From CAYLRY01 sp964386535 (lineage in GTDB: Bacteria; Chloroflexota; Dehalococcoidia; Dehalococcoidales; UBA3254): a DNA stretch of 38,334 bases. The notes beneath the pieces were generated by a model. That model had not been told where the DNA came from, did no database searches, and worked only from the letters and a program-made list of their open reading frames with translations. A program made the position numbers and the translations under genes. Within the stretch, counting starts at the first letter, position 1, and every line of letters starts with the position of its first letter. The stretch covers positions 1 to 38,334 of the forward strand of contig CAYLRY010000028.1 in the NCBI GenBank assembly GCA_964386535.1, written 5' to 3'. This document shows, piece by piece, positions 1-7,727 of this stretch.

Positions 1-5
1 GTCTA

Positions 6-1120
6 GTACTAACTTGACTTATTAAGCGTAATGTTATAGACTCTGTTTATGAGTTATAAATCAACACCAATAAAATTGGAGTCTGAACAAAAAGCAATTC
101 TGGAATCCTGGATACGTTGTACTACAGCCGAAAACCGGCAGGTGTTCCGTGCACGGATCATTCTGCTGGCGGATGAAGGACTGGGCACCAATACCATTGC
201 CCGCAAGCTCGAGGTGCGCCCCGCTACGGTTACCAAGTGGCGCCTGCGCTTTGCCCGGATGGGGCTAGAAGGTTTGGTAGATACTCCTCGGCCCGGAAAA
301 AAGCGCCGCTACCTGGCGGAAGATGAGAAACGGGTCTTGCAGATGCTGGATCAGCCCTCTCCTTCGGGATATGCTCAGTGGAATGGACGCTTGCTGGCCC
401 AGGCGCTGTCGTTGTCGGCGGACTTCGTGTGGAAGGTCCTGCGTGTTCATGGTATTCAACTGCAGCGCCGGCGTAGCTGGTGTATTAGCACCGATCCCCA
501 GTTCGCCGAGAAGGCCGCGGATGTGGTAGGACTGTATCTGAATCCCCCGGAGAATGCCCTGGTGCTTTGCGTGGATGAGAAACCTCACATTCAGGCTTTG
601 GAGCGAGCCCAAGGCTATTTGAAGCTGCCCAATGGCGAAGCCGTGCGGGGTTTCTCTCACGAATACAAGCGCCATGGAACCAGCACTCTCTTTACGGCTC
701 TGGAAACGGCTACTGGTCAAGTCATCAGCGGCCATTATCATCGGCGAAGAAGGGTCGAGTTTCTGGATTTCATGAACCGTATCGTCGATGCCTATCCGGA
801 GAAGGAGCTTCATGTTATTTTGGATAACCTCAGTACCCATAAGCCGAAGCGGGACCTGTGGCTGGCCCGGCATAAGAACGTGCATTTTCATTTCATTCCC
901 ACCCACGCCAGTTGGTTGAACCAGGTGGAAGTGTGGTTTTCCATTTTGTCGCGATCGGCCTTGAGAGGCGCTACCTTTTACTCTATTCGAGAACTGAGGC
1001 AAGCTATTGATCGTTTCGTTGCCGCTTATAATCCGGCCGCCCATCCATTTGAATGGACTAAAGAAATCGTGCATCCTAAAAACCTTACCAAACGTTACGC
1101 TGATTTAATCAAGTAAGTAC
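6..1120 (+). mobile_element. IS630-family insertion sequence, apparently complete
   Basis: One transposase gene lies between terminal inverted repeats. The left end (positions 3-17) and the reverse complement of the right end (1109-1123) agree at 14 of 15 bases. Both ends carry a TA dinucleotide (4-5 and 1121-1122), as expected for the TA target duplication of IS630/Tc1-like elements, so the element proper is probably 6-1120. The right repeat overlaps the transposase stop codon. Both ends and an unbroken reading frame suggest a recent, possibly active insertion. The exact ends are inferred from the repeats. Confidence 0.8.
49..1116 (+). CDS. IS630-family DDE transposase
   Basis: This 355-residue protein cuts and joins the ends of its own element. 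The N-terminal part (about residues 1-140) is a helix-turn-helix region for end binding. The C-terminal part has the RNase H-like DDE core: first Asp in CVDEKP, second Asp in VILDNLSTH, and the final Glu in NQVEVWF, which follows the THASWLNQ context typical of IS630. The length fits a full one-frame IS630 transposase and there is no frameshift. A weak promoter (TTGACT at 14-19, TATAGA at 35-40) lies just inside the left inverted repeat. Family assignment is firm; whether the gene is expressed is unknown. Confidence 0.92.
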   Translation: MSYKSTPIKLESEQKAILESWIRCTTAENRQVFRARIILLADEGLGTNTIARKLEVRPATVTKWRLRFARMGLEGLVDTPRPGKKRRYLAEDEKRVLQMLDQPSPSGYAQWNGRLLAQALSLSADFVWKVLRVHGIQLQRRRSWCISTDPQFAEKAADVVGLYLNPPENALVLCVDEKPHIQALERAQGYLKLPNGEAVRGFSHEYKRHGTSTLFTALETATGQVISGHYHRRRRVEFLDFMNRIVDAYPEKELHVILDNLSTHKPKRDLWLARHKNVHFHFIPTHASWLNQVEVWFSILSRSALRGATFYSIRELRQAIDRFVAAYNPAAHPFEWTKEIVHPKNLTKRYADLIK

Positions 1121-1159
1121 TAGTTCCATAAGTTGATTAATTAGGAGTGGCCTCCATCG

Positions 1160-1188
1160 TTGACAGTTTCTCTATATAATGTTATAAA
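1160..1188 (+). promoter_or_regulatory. Sigma-70-type promoter upstream of plsX
   Basis: TTGACA at 1160-1165 and TATAAA at 1183-1188 are separated by exactly 17 bases. Transcription would start near 1195, about 260 bases before plsX. It lies outside the IS right end. A near copy of its -10 region (13 of 14 bases) lies inside the IS left end at 29-42. Confidence 0.6.
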
Positions 1189-1193
1189 CTAAG

Positions 1194-1224
1194 TACCTAG
1201 AGGCTCTAGGTATACTCTTTTTTT
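1194..1224 (+). promoter_or_regulatory. Palindrome plus T-run at the predicted transcription start
   Basis: Bases 1194-1202 (TACCTAGAG) and 1204-1212 (CTCTAGGTA) are perfect inverted repeats around one central base. A run of seven T's follows at 1218-1224. As RNA this resembles an intrinsic terminator; as DNA it overlaps the predicted +1 of the 1160-1188 promoter and could be a repressor operator. Only the symmetry is directly visible; the role is open. Confidence 0.45.
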
Positions 1225-1457
1225 AGAAGCTAAAAAACAGGATGATGATTTAGATGGGGCAGGAAACTGTCGTTGATCTGGCCTAGACAACGGGGTTTTA
1301 ATCACAGCTTTATCATGGCAAGAACCTGGTGTGACATTCTCAAGTGATGCATGATTGTTGTTGCAAACCCAGCCAAGACATTTTTTCTGTTATTCGAGTT
1401 TACAGAAAGCTGTTTACTATAAACGTCAATAGATATTATTTCGTGTGAGGCTTTAGG

Positions 1458-2483
1458 ATGGCGAAAATTAAAATATCAATAGATGCCATGGGCGGCGATT
1501 ATGCCCCTGAAGAGATTGTAAAGGGTTCGATCATTGGGGCCAGGAAATACGAGGTAGGAATCATACTGGTTGGACCTCGAAACCGGATTGAACAGGAACT
1601 GGCTAAATATGACACCACAGGCCTGGATATCGAGATTATTCATACAGAAGAGTACCTGATAGAGGGTGAACCGCCGGCTTATGCACTCCGAACGAAACGA
1701 AACGCCTCTGTTGCTCTGGCAACCAGACTCGTTAAAGAAGGAGCCGCTCAGGCGGTGTTAGGTGTTGGACCCACCGGAGGAGTCTTAACTTCAGCCTTGA
1801 TGTATTTGGGGACGCTGGAGGGCATCTCTCGACCCATCATAGGCGGTAATTTTTGCGGGCTGACGCCTGAAACAGTCCTGATGGACATGGGTGGCAACGT
1901 GGATGCCAAACCGCAGCAATATCTTGACTTTGCGGTGATCGGTACCGTTTATGTTAAAACATTGATGGGCATTCCTAACCCCACAGTTGGTCTGGTCAGT
2001 ATGGGGAAAGAGGAAGGTAAAGGCAATGCTGTTACCAGGGAAGCCTATCCTTTGTTGAAACAAAGCGGTTTGAATTTTATCGGCAACATTGAGGGTGATG
2101 ATATAGCGGCCGGTAAGGTTAATGTGGTAGTTTGTGACGCCTCAATAGGGAACGTAGTGGCCAAGTATAGCGAAGGACTGGGTACGGCTATCAGCATCTG
2201 GCTGAAAAAAGTGTTACAGGGACAGTTACCGGAACCAGTGATAAATGGACTTTCTGATAAATTACTCAGATTAACGGTACCGGCAGATAGTCAGGGGGGA
2301 GGTCCATTGTGGGCTATCAATGGGGTTGTCTACAAGGCTCACGGCCGTTCCAAACACGCCCAGGTAGCCAGCACCATCGGCGAAATGAAAAGATTCGTTG
2401 AGATGGATGTGCTGGGTATTCTTAAAGAAGAATTTACCAGGGTGAAAAGCAAAATAACACTGGCTGGATTAAACCAGGTTTAA
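1458..2483 (+). CDS. plsX: Phosphate acyltransferase PlsX
   Basis: PlsX converts acyl-ACP to acyl-phosphate, the acyl donor for glycerol-3-phosphate acylation at the start of membrane phospholipid synthesis; it is a peripheral membrane enzyme. The 341-residue product has the family's usual length. It opens with IKISIDAMGGDYAPEEIVKG, the diagnostic PlsX N-terminus, and keeps the conserved DMGGNVDAKP segment near residue 142 and LSMG/GKEEGKGN-like features in the middle. The ATG at 1458 follows GAGGCTTTAGG. Unlike many genomes, no rpmF, fabH or fabD neighbour is present: the gene stands alone between an IS and a convergent catabolic cluster. Its long leader carries the promoter and palindrome at 1160-1224. 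Confidence 0.93.
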   Translation: MAKIKISIDAMGGDYAPEEIVKGSIIGARKYEVGIILVGPRNRIEQELAKYDTTGLDIEIIHTEEYLIEGEPPAYALRTKRNASVALATRLVKEGAAQAVLGVGPTGGVLTSALMYLGTLEGISRPIIGGNFCGLTPETVLMDMGGNVDAKPQQYLDFAVIGTVYVKTLMGIPNPTVGLVSMGKEEGKGNAVTREAYPLLKQSGLNFIGNIEGDDIAAGKVNVVVCDASIGNVVAKYSEGLGTAISIWLKKVLQGQLPEPVINGLSDKLLRLTVPADSQGGGPLWAINGVVYKAHGRSKHAQVASTIGEMKRFVEMDVLGILKEEFTRVKSKITLAGLNQV

Positions 2484-2540
2484 CCCTTAGAAATGAGTTT
2501 ACTGCACCAGGAAGCAGACAATCAAATCTGTCTAACATAG

Positions 2541-2561
2541 AAGTACTTAACGGCAGTACTT
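2541..2561 (+). terminator. Weak hairpin between convergent plsX and the UroD-fold gene
   Basis: AAGTACT (2541-2547) and AGTACTT (2555-2561) form a 7-bp stem with a 7-base loop, 58 bases after the plsX stop. There is no T-run, so termination is only a possibility. Confidence 0.25.
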
Positions 2562-2682
2562 ATAGATAACCGCTTGAACCAACCCTATTTTTTGATATAA
2601 GAGTTGTTTCCACTTCACTGGAATATTGACATTCTTTGGAAAACAACCTGAATCCAGCTTCAGTTAAAAGCCGGCCCTGCTG

Positions 2683-3966
2683 CTAAAACCGGCCAGCCTC
2701 CTTAACCGAGTCTACCATGGCCTTGATGTCCTCCAATTTACCCTGAGCAGGGAGCGCCATCCAGAGCATAAAACCACCACCTTTCCCACAGACCCTGACC
2801 AAATTTCGATAGTATTCGCCCACTTCTCGAAGGGAACAATACCTCAATGAAGGCGGACCGTGCCCCATAACGCAACAATGGCCCTTGAGTATCTCTTTCG
2901 CTCGCTCCACTTCCATATATTCAACAGAGGCGATTACTTTCCCCTTAGGCAACTCCAGCAGGCACTCCAGACGGTCGCCAAATTCATCTTCGAAAAACGG
3001 CATTGGGATATACCCTAGATCAATAGCAGCCAGCATAACTTTCTTCAATCCAGGCCAGTAAAAGGTTTCGAACTGTTTCTGAGACATAAACATCTTATCA
3101 CCACGCCAAAGAGGCATAGCAGCTCTTTTGGGATTACCCCTCCTGGTAGGATCAGCCGGGACGGCAGATGAAATCAACATATCGGCAATCATATCGCAGG
3201 CTTTGAGCAGTTTTTCTGGCCGCTGGTACATGTCCAATATCGAGCCTGTCATTCCTCTTAGATGAGCTGATATGACATCAAAGGGTGCCCCCCGGGGCCC
3301 GCCGGGATGAGAAAAGGCAGGGAAACCCAATAAAGCCATTTCTTCCTGTGAGTCAACGAAGCCACCCCTTTTTTTATTCAATACATGTCCTGTTTTGGCC
3401 AGGGCTTTAGCCATTTGTTCAAATTCAGGGGTGGCAAATTGAGCTGCAATGCTCTCAACCCCATTAATATAAAGCATGCTGAGAGAAGGCAGCCTGGAAA
3501 GCGGCTGTAAGGCGCCATAAATCCGCGGTAAATAACAGCGAATACTGAAATCTGCCGGATCCCTGAGGAATAAATCGTATTCATCGGCTTTCATGTATTC
3601 ACCCTCAATAGCTTGAAAGCCAGTTGCATTTTCAGGGAGTCCGTGACCTGGCCAGACCCTGTTTTTTACATCCAGTATTTCCCAGGCAGCTCCGGCGTTT
3701 AAAAAACCTGTACCCATGGTCATATCAGGCTCGAAAAAAAGGGCTGCCCTTCTGCCAGCCTCTTTTGGAGGCAAATCAAAATACTGACCAGACATAAGCA
3801 GGAACACCGGCACCCGGTCAGGTTCTCTTAACTCAATGGCATCTCTGATCCTGTTTTCTCTTTCCTCATAAAGCTCTTCCGGCGTTTTGCCGGTCTTCTG
3901 TTTAATTTCAGCTCGGAGCATGCGTAGATTTTCATCCAAATGCTCCTCATTAACAGGATATGCCAT
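2683..3966 (-). CDS. Uroporphyrinogen decarboxylase (UroD)-fold protein, probable methyltransferase-type
   Basis: A 427-residue protein with the UROD fold found both in haem synthesis and in cobamide-dependent methyltransferases such as MtaA/CmuA. Visible hallmarks are the N-terminal helix ending in REPDRVPVFLL and the C-terminal barrel strands GKVIASVEYM and CCVMGHGPPSL. The 70-residue N-terminal extension and the catabolic neighbours argue against housekeeping HemE; many anaerobes carry such paralogues beside methyl-transfer or demethylation genes. I chose ATG at 3966 because GGAGG lies 8 bases upstream; a TTG at 3981 would place the start inside the ribosome binding site. It is the last gene of the minus-strand cluster starting at 7457. 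The substrate cannot be told from sequence. Confidence 0.72.
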   Translation of the reverse strand: MAYPVNEEHLDENLRMLRAEIKQKTGKTPEELYEERENRIRDAIELREPDRVPVFLLMSGQYFDLPPKEAGRRAALFFEPDMTMGTGFLNAGAAWEILDVKNRVWPGHGLPENATGFQAIEGEYMKADEYDLFLRDPADFSIRCYLPRIYGALQPLSRLPSLSMLYINGVESIAAQFATPEFEQMAKALAKTGHVLNKKRGGFVDSQEEMALLGFPAFSHPGGPRGAPFDVISAHLRGMTGSILDMYQRPEKLLKACDMIADMLISSAVPADPTRRGNPKRAAMPLWRGDKMFMSQKQFETFYWPGLKKVMLAAIDLGYIPMPFFEDEFGDRLECLLELPKGKVIASVEYMEVERAKEILKGHCCVMGHGPPSLRYCSLREVGEYYRNLVRVCGKGGGFMLWMALPAQGKLEDIKAMVDSVKEAGRF

Positions 3967-4126
3967 ATATGATTCCTCCAATTTTCCTTTTCTAATAAAA
4001 TACGCGGGATATCCGGCCCAGCCTTGTTGTTTTTTACAAAAAGGGAAATTATTACTTATTCGTGAAACTTCAGAATACGGCTCATTTCATTTATTTTCGA
4101 ATAATTCTACAGACCAAAACCATTTT

Positions 4127-4882
4127 TTATGGACTGACACTCCCTGTAACCACCAGAGTCTGTCCCACGATCTGCCTGGCCGCATCTGAAGCCAGGAAAA
4201 CCACCGCATTTGCTATGTCCTGCGGTTCAGTAAGTTTTCCGATGGGGACTGCTTTAAGGGCGTTTTCCAGTAGACCGGGAGGGGCATTGCGTGCGAACCC
4301 GGTGTTAGCTATACCCGGAGAAACCAGGTTAATATTGATCTTGAAGGGAGCTGCTTCCTTGGCTATTCCCATGCTAAAAGCGATAATCCCGGCTTTCGCG
4401 GCAGAGTAACCGGCGGTATATAGTCCACCATTGATACCTGCTCCCGAAGTAATATTGACGATTTTACCGCTCTTACGCTCCATCATATGAGGAAGAACAG
4501 CTTTGGTGCAATTCATAGTCCCATTGAGATTGACATTGATATCCCGTTGCCATTCTTCATCAGTCATCTTAAGAAAAGGTTTTGGCGGCGTACAGCCTCC
4601 GGCATTATTGACCAATATATCAATATGATCAAAGGCGGCCAGTGCTTTTTTTAACATTTCTGCCACTTCAGCACTGGAAGTAACATCAGCTTTAATTGCC
4701 AGTGCTTTTTGTCCCATTTTCTCCACTTCCCTGGCGGTTTGTCTGGCTCCTTCAAAATCAATATCGTTTACCACTACATGGCAACCCTCTTTTGCCAGTG
4801 CCAAAGAGATGGCCTTACCGAATCCAATCTGGCTTCCGGCCCCGGTGACGATGGCGACTTTACCCTTTAAACCCAGCTCCAT
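4127..4882 (-). CDS. Short-chain dehydrogenase/reductase (SDR)
   Basis: A 251-residue NAD(P)-dependent oxidoreductase of the classical SDR family. The cofactor-binding TGAGSQIG motif lies at residues 13-20, followed by NNAGG near residue 91. The catalytic serine is in NITSGAG, and Tyr and Lys are in YSAAK. The closest style is the FabG/3-hydroxyacyl or alcohol dehydrogenase group, but substrate cannot be assigned. The ATG at 4882 is preceded by a strong AGGAGG. It lies 59 bases after the SnoaL-like gene and 160 bases before the UroD-fold gene, consistent with one transcript and a multi-step catabolic route. Confidence 0.85.
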   Translation of the reverse strand: MELGLKGKVAIVTGAGSQIGFGKAISLALAKEGCHVVVNDIDFEGARQTAREVEKMGQKALAIKADVTSSAEVAEMLKKALAAFDHIDILVNNAGGCTPPKPFLKMTDEEWQRDINVNLNGTMNCTKAVLPHMMERKSGKIVNITSGAGINGGLYTAGYSAAKAGIIAFSMGIAKEAAPFKININLVSPGIANTGFARNAPPGLLENALKAVPIGKLTEPQDIANAVVFLASDAARQIVGQTLVVTGSVSP

Positions 4883-4941
4883 CTTTTCCTCCTTTTACCA
4901 GAAAAAATACTTTTCTAGAAAGAATTTCCAAGCCACATGTA

Positions 4942-5604
4942 TTACACTGTCTTCCTGCCGCTAACCGGATTTTTAAAATGAAAAGGACAAATAAAACCTG
5001 AGGGATACAGCGTTTCCTCAGGAGCACCAGTAGGTCTTAAATCCGGGTTTCTTTGATATGGACGGTCTATTTTTTTATCTTCGCGCCTAGATGGATCTAC
5101 AAAACCTACTGCCCATGGTGCATGGAAAGTCATACACCAATGTACGTTTTTTAACTTCCAAACATCATCTTCTTTGATATAATCCACCTCATAAACGCCA
5201 TTCATCCAGCCTGGATTGACTTTCCCTCCCTCACCCGGAAAGGCATTGGCGCCGAATCCGTACCACCTTCCTTTGGCAGTTTTACCATCCTGGTCTACAT
5301 CTACCACCCCTGAAAGTTGCATTACCTGGTGCAGGAATTCAGGATTAGGTGCATATTTCAATTCTGTCTCCTTCCCATGGTGGAAGAAACGCCTGATAGC
5401 TTCTTTCCCCCGGTATTGACCCGCTGCTACCATGAGGGTTGTGTCAGGACCTTCGGCAAAAAGGTCTACCAGGTCTTCGGCCATCCAGTGCTCCAGATAA
5501 TATCCGTATGCTCTCTGTAACTTCTTAATGGCTTCGATATCTTCCAACCGCCTGATTTTGTTCTCCAGATAGGCGATCCTTGCTTCCAGTTCTTTTATGC
5601 CCAT
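4942..5604 (-). CDS. SnoaL-like (NTF2-fold) protein
   Basis: A 220-residue protein that begins with a predicted coiled coil (residues 1-32, regular Leu/Ile spacing in ELEARIAYLENKIRRLEDIE), followed by an NTF2-like alpha+beta cone typical of the SnoaL-like family. Such domains form cyclases, dehydratases, isomerases or ring-hydroxylating dioxygenase small subunits. The core features LQRAYGYYLEHWMAEDLVDLF and VWKLKNVHW are characteristic. A roughly 60-residue proline- and charge-rich tail follows the fold. GAGGAGGGAATC precedes the ATG, so the start is secure. It sits between the SDR and CocE-like genes and is probably a step in the same pathway; no active-site role can be given. Confidence 0.7.
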   Translation of the reverse strand: MGIKELEARIAYLENKIRRLEDIEAIKKLQRAYGYYLEHWMAEDLVDLFAEGPDTTLMVAAGQYRGKEAIRRFFHHGKETELKYAPNPEFLHQVMQLSGVVDVDQDGKTAKGRWYGFGANAFPGEGGKVNPGWMNGVYEVDYIKEDDVWKLKNVHWCMTFHAPWAVGFVDPSRREDKKIDRPYQRNPDLRPTGAPEETLYPSGFICPFHFKNPVSGRKTV

Positions 5605-5774
5605 GATTCCCTCCTCTGAAATCCTGTGTTTAAATGAAAATCTCTAACACATTTGAAAGTATCTCCCCGTCAAACCTTAAGGCAATGGTACAGACCTTTC
5701 CTCAGATGCGAACTGCGGATAGAGATGTTCCCACGGCAGGTAACATCTGACTGGTCATCCATTCCAATAATTGT

Positions 5775-7457
5775 TTATTTCGGAACCAACGGTAAAAGAA
5801 GATAGGAAGGATGGTCCTGGTCATGGTAAATCTTGTGCAGGGTCGTTTTACTGTTGCATATGTGCAAATAACCGGGCACAGCGTCCATACAACAGAATTC
5901 TATCTGTATACGGTGGCCAGCTTTAAAAACATGGGAAATGGCATCTAGCGAGAGGGCATTCGGGTAAATCTGTCCGGGGTTGCATAGCTCCCTGATGTTC
6001 AGATGCCATGGTTTCCAGGGCTTTGATCTTTCCTGGTCTAATGTACGGTATGAAGCACGGATCCAGCTTCGATCAGAAAGATCATACTGCTGCGGTGGGC
6101 AGACCGGCACCACCTGGCCATGCTCATCCAGATCTCTCAACCGAACGTTCCAGGTGGTGTCCTCCTGATCAATAGCCGCATACCAGTATATGGCTACAGG
6201 CCCAATCACAGCAGTGTCCTCAGATAGAGCCGGGGTGGTATATTTCAGGGATTTAACCTCGCTGGTTACCGAGAGGGGTTCCTGTACAAATCCGTCAGGC
6301 TCGCCATCATCCCGGTTGTTAGGTTCATCCGTCATCAGTCGGCCCCAGCTTCGCAGGTAAAATTTGGTCCATTGTGTTCTGGCTAAAGGCCATTCGTTCT
6401 CATACTGCCATCTGCCTGCACCAGTGACATATAATTTGATCGGCGGCTCATCAAGATATCCGGTATCTATACCTTTCAGCCAGTGATCCATCCACCGGAT
6501 CAGTTCCTCATTCTGCGCCCGCCAGGGTCGAACGTCGTCCCCTGGAGGTCCCATCAAAACCTTCCTTGGCATATTAACCCGGTTGTAAACCTCAAAGGCG
6601 TCACCTGCCCAGCCGGCCAACCAGGGTCCTCCGGTAAAGCAGGGAACCTTTATTTTCTCCAGTTCGATCGCCTTGGCTTGCAAATATTTTCCGTAAGGAT
6701 CCAACAATTGATCGGCGAACGGAGGATTTTTAAACCAGTAACGGGCAACACTCCAGAAATAACTATACTGGATCAAATCCGGGTCTTTGAGCCGTTCTTC
6801 TTGAAGCTTCTCAAAACCTTCTTTGCCCAGCTTTTTCATCAATGCTGACACAGGGTTTCTGGGCGCCATTCCGCTGCCGTTATTCCCTCCGGCATCCATG
6901 GGACGTCCACTGAAGATACGCCAGGTACCTGAACCAACCACACCACAGGGTTCAGCTTCAATATGAGGTTCCCAGGGGAAAATTGCTTTCAGGTGCGGAG
7001 GCTGTTCAACAGCGACTTTGATTTGGAACATGGCGTAGGCGGATATTCCCAACATGCCTACATTGCCGTCACACCAGGGCTGCTGTGCAATCCATTCGAT
7101 CACCTCATAGCCGTCACGGGCCTGGCGAGGATCACCGCTTAAAAGCTCTCCTTCAGAATCCCCGCTGCCGCGAAAATCGCCTATTACATGAATATAACCC
7201 CTAGGTACTATATACCGCGGATCACCGGCCTCTATAGGTCCGTCCCAGAGTTGTGATCCATTGCCTTTACTCTGAGTCCTTAACGGCAACACTTGCAAGT
7301 CCTTACCATATGCAGACATGCCCAGGAGGGCTGGAAATTTTCCAGGAGCATCAGGACGGTAAACGTCCAGGGCAATACGGACACCGTCACTCATGGCAAC
7401 AAATATATTCTTTTCTGTCTTAATACCATATACCGGCTGTGAACCTTTATTTTTCAT
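5775..7457 (-). CDS. CocE/NonD-family alpha/beta hydrolase
   Basis: A 560-residue hydrolase of the cocaine esterase/X-Pro dipeptidyl peptidase family, which cleaves esters or amides. The N-terminal alpha/beta domain has VAMSDGVRIALDVYRP, then GDFRGSGDSEG and the nucleophile elbow GMLGISAYA with Ser at about residue 139. The C-terminal part is a jelly-roll domain with VIGPVAIYWYA and VRLRDLDEHGQ. The segment that normally reads GPWTH, carrying the catalytic His, reads GPPGDD here, so the triad may be altered. ATG at 7457 is chosen because AGGAGG lies just upstream and because the longer reading frame from 7511 would begin inside the -35 element. First gene of the minus-strand cluster. Confidence 0.82.
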   Translation of the reverse strand: MKNKGSQPVYGIKTEKNIFVAMSDGVRIALDVYRPDAPGKFPALLGMSAYGKDLQVLPLRTQSKGNGSQLWDGPIEAGDPRYIVPRGYIHVIGDFRGSGDSEGELLSGDPRQARDGYEVIEWIAQQPWCDGNVGMLGISAYAMFQIKVAVEQPPHLKAIFPWEPHIEAEPCGVVGSGTWRIFSGRPMDAGGNNGSGMAPRNPVSALMKKLGKEGFEKLQEERLKDPDLIQYSYFWSVARYWFKNPPFADQLLDPYGKYLQAKAIELEKIKVPCFTGGPWLAGWAGDAFEVYNRVNMPRKVLMGPPGDDVRPWRAQNEELIRWMDHWLKGIDTGYLDEPPIKLYVTGAGRWQYENEWPLARTQWTKFYLRSWGRLMTDEPNNRDDGEPDGFVQEPLSVTSEVKSLKYTTPALSEDTAVIGPVAIYWYAAIDQEDTTWNVRLRDLDEHGQVVPVCPPQQYDLSDRSWIRASYRTLDQERSKPWKPWHLNIRELCNPGQIYPNALSLDAISHVFKAGHRIQIEFCCMDAVPGYLHICNSKTTLHKIYHDQDHPSYLLLPLVPK

Positions 7458-7482
7458 TTTTTTCCTCCTGAAATATGAAAAG

Positions 7483-7511
7483 AGTATAGACCTGTCATAA
7501 TCGATTGTCAA
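7483..7511 (-). promoter_or_regulatory. Consensus sigma-70 promoter of the CocE-SnoaL-SDR-UroD cluster
   Basis: On the minus strand, TTGACA (7506-7511) and TATACT (7483-7488) are separated by 17 bases. The start site would fall near 7476, giving a leader of about 20 bases with AGGAGG just before the ATG at 7457. Confidence 0.75.
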
Positions 7512-7668
7512 CGGGTATTATTAAGACGAATTCAGGATGATTAATTCAAGATCAAATGATAGGTAAGTACACCAGGATTTTGGTTAGTCAATAGTAACTA
7601 AAAATTATTCAAAATAATATTTAAAGAAAAAGAGGAGTAAAAAGCAATAAACTTCTGGCGAGTTTAAT

Positions 7669-7694
7669 CCCATCCTGGCGAAAGCCAGGATGGG
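7669..7694 (-). repeat. Perfect 11-bp hairpin with GAAA/TTTC loop (terminator or REP-like element)
   Basis: Bases 7669-7679 and 7684-7694 are perfect inverted repeats around GAAA. It lies 34 bases beyond the cyclophilin gene stop and before the CocE promoter. No T-run follows in either direction. It may act as a terminator or be a copy of a dispersed REP-like intergenic hairpin. Confidence 0.5.
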
Positions 7695-7727
7695 GTATTT
7701 AGCTTCTGGTGGTTTTAGAACCGATTC

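Larger units (their letters stand above)
1117..1457 (+). other. Intergenic region between the IS and plsX
   Basis: No coding sequence is supported in this 341-base stretch. It begins with the outer bases of the IS right repeat, then holds the promoter-like and palindromic elements listed separately at 1160-1224. From 1225 to 1457 I see no gene, only an AT-rich leader ending in a modest ribosome binding site (GAGG about 10 bases before the plsX ATG) and a small GTTTA-CTA-TAAAC dyad near 1412-1424. Confidence 0.6.

Noticed and set aside
265..1074. 269-codon minus-strand open frame inside the IS
   Set aside because: It is antisense to an intact DDE transposase and shows no family motif.
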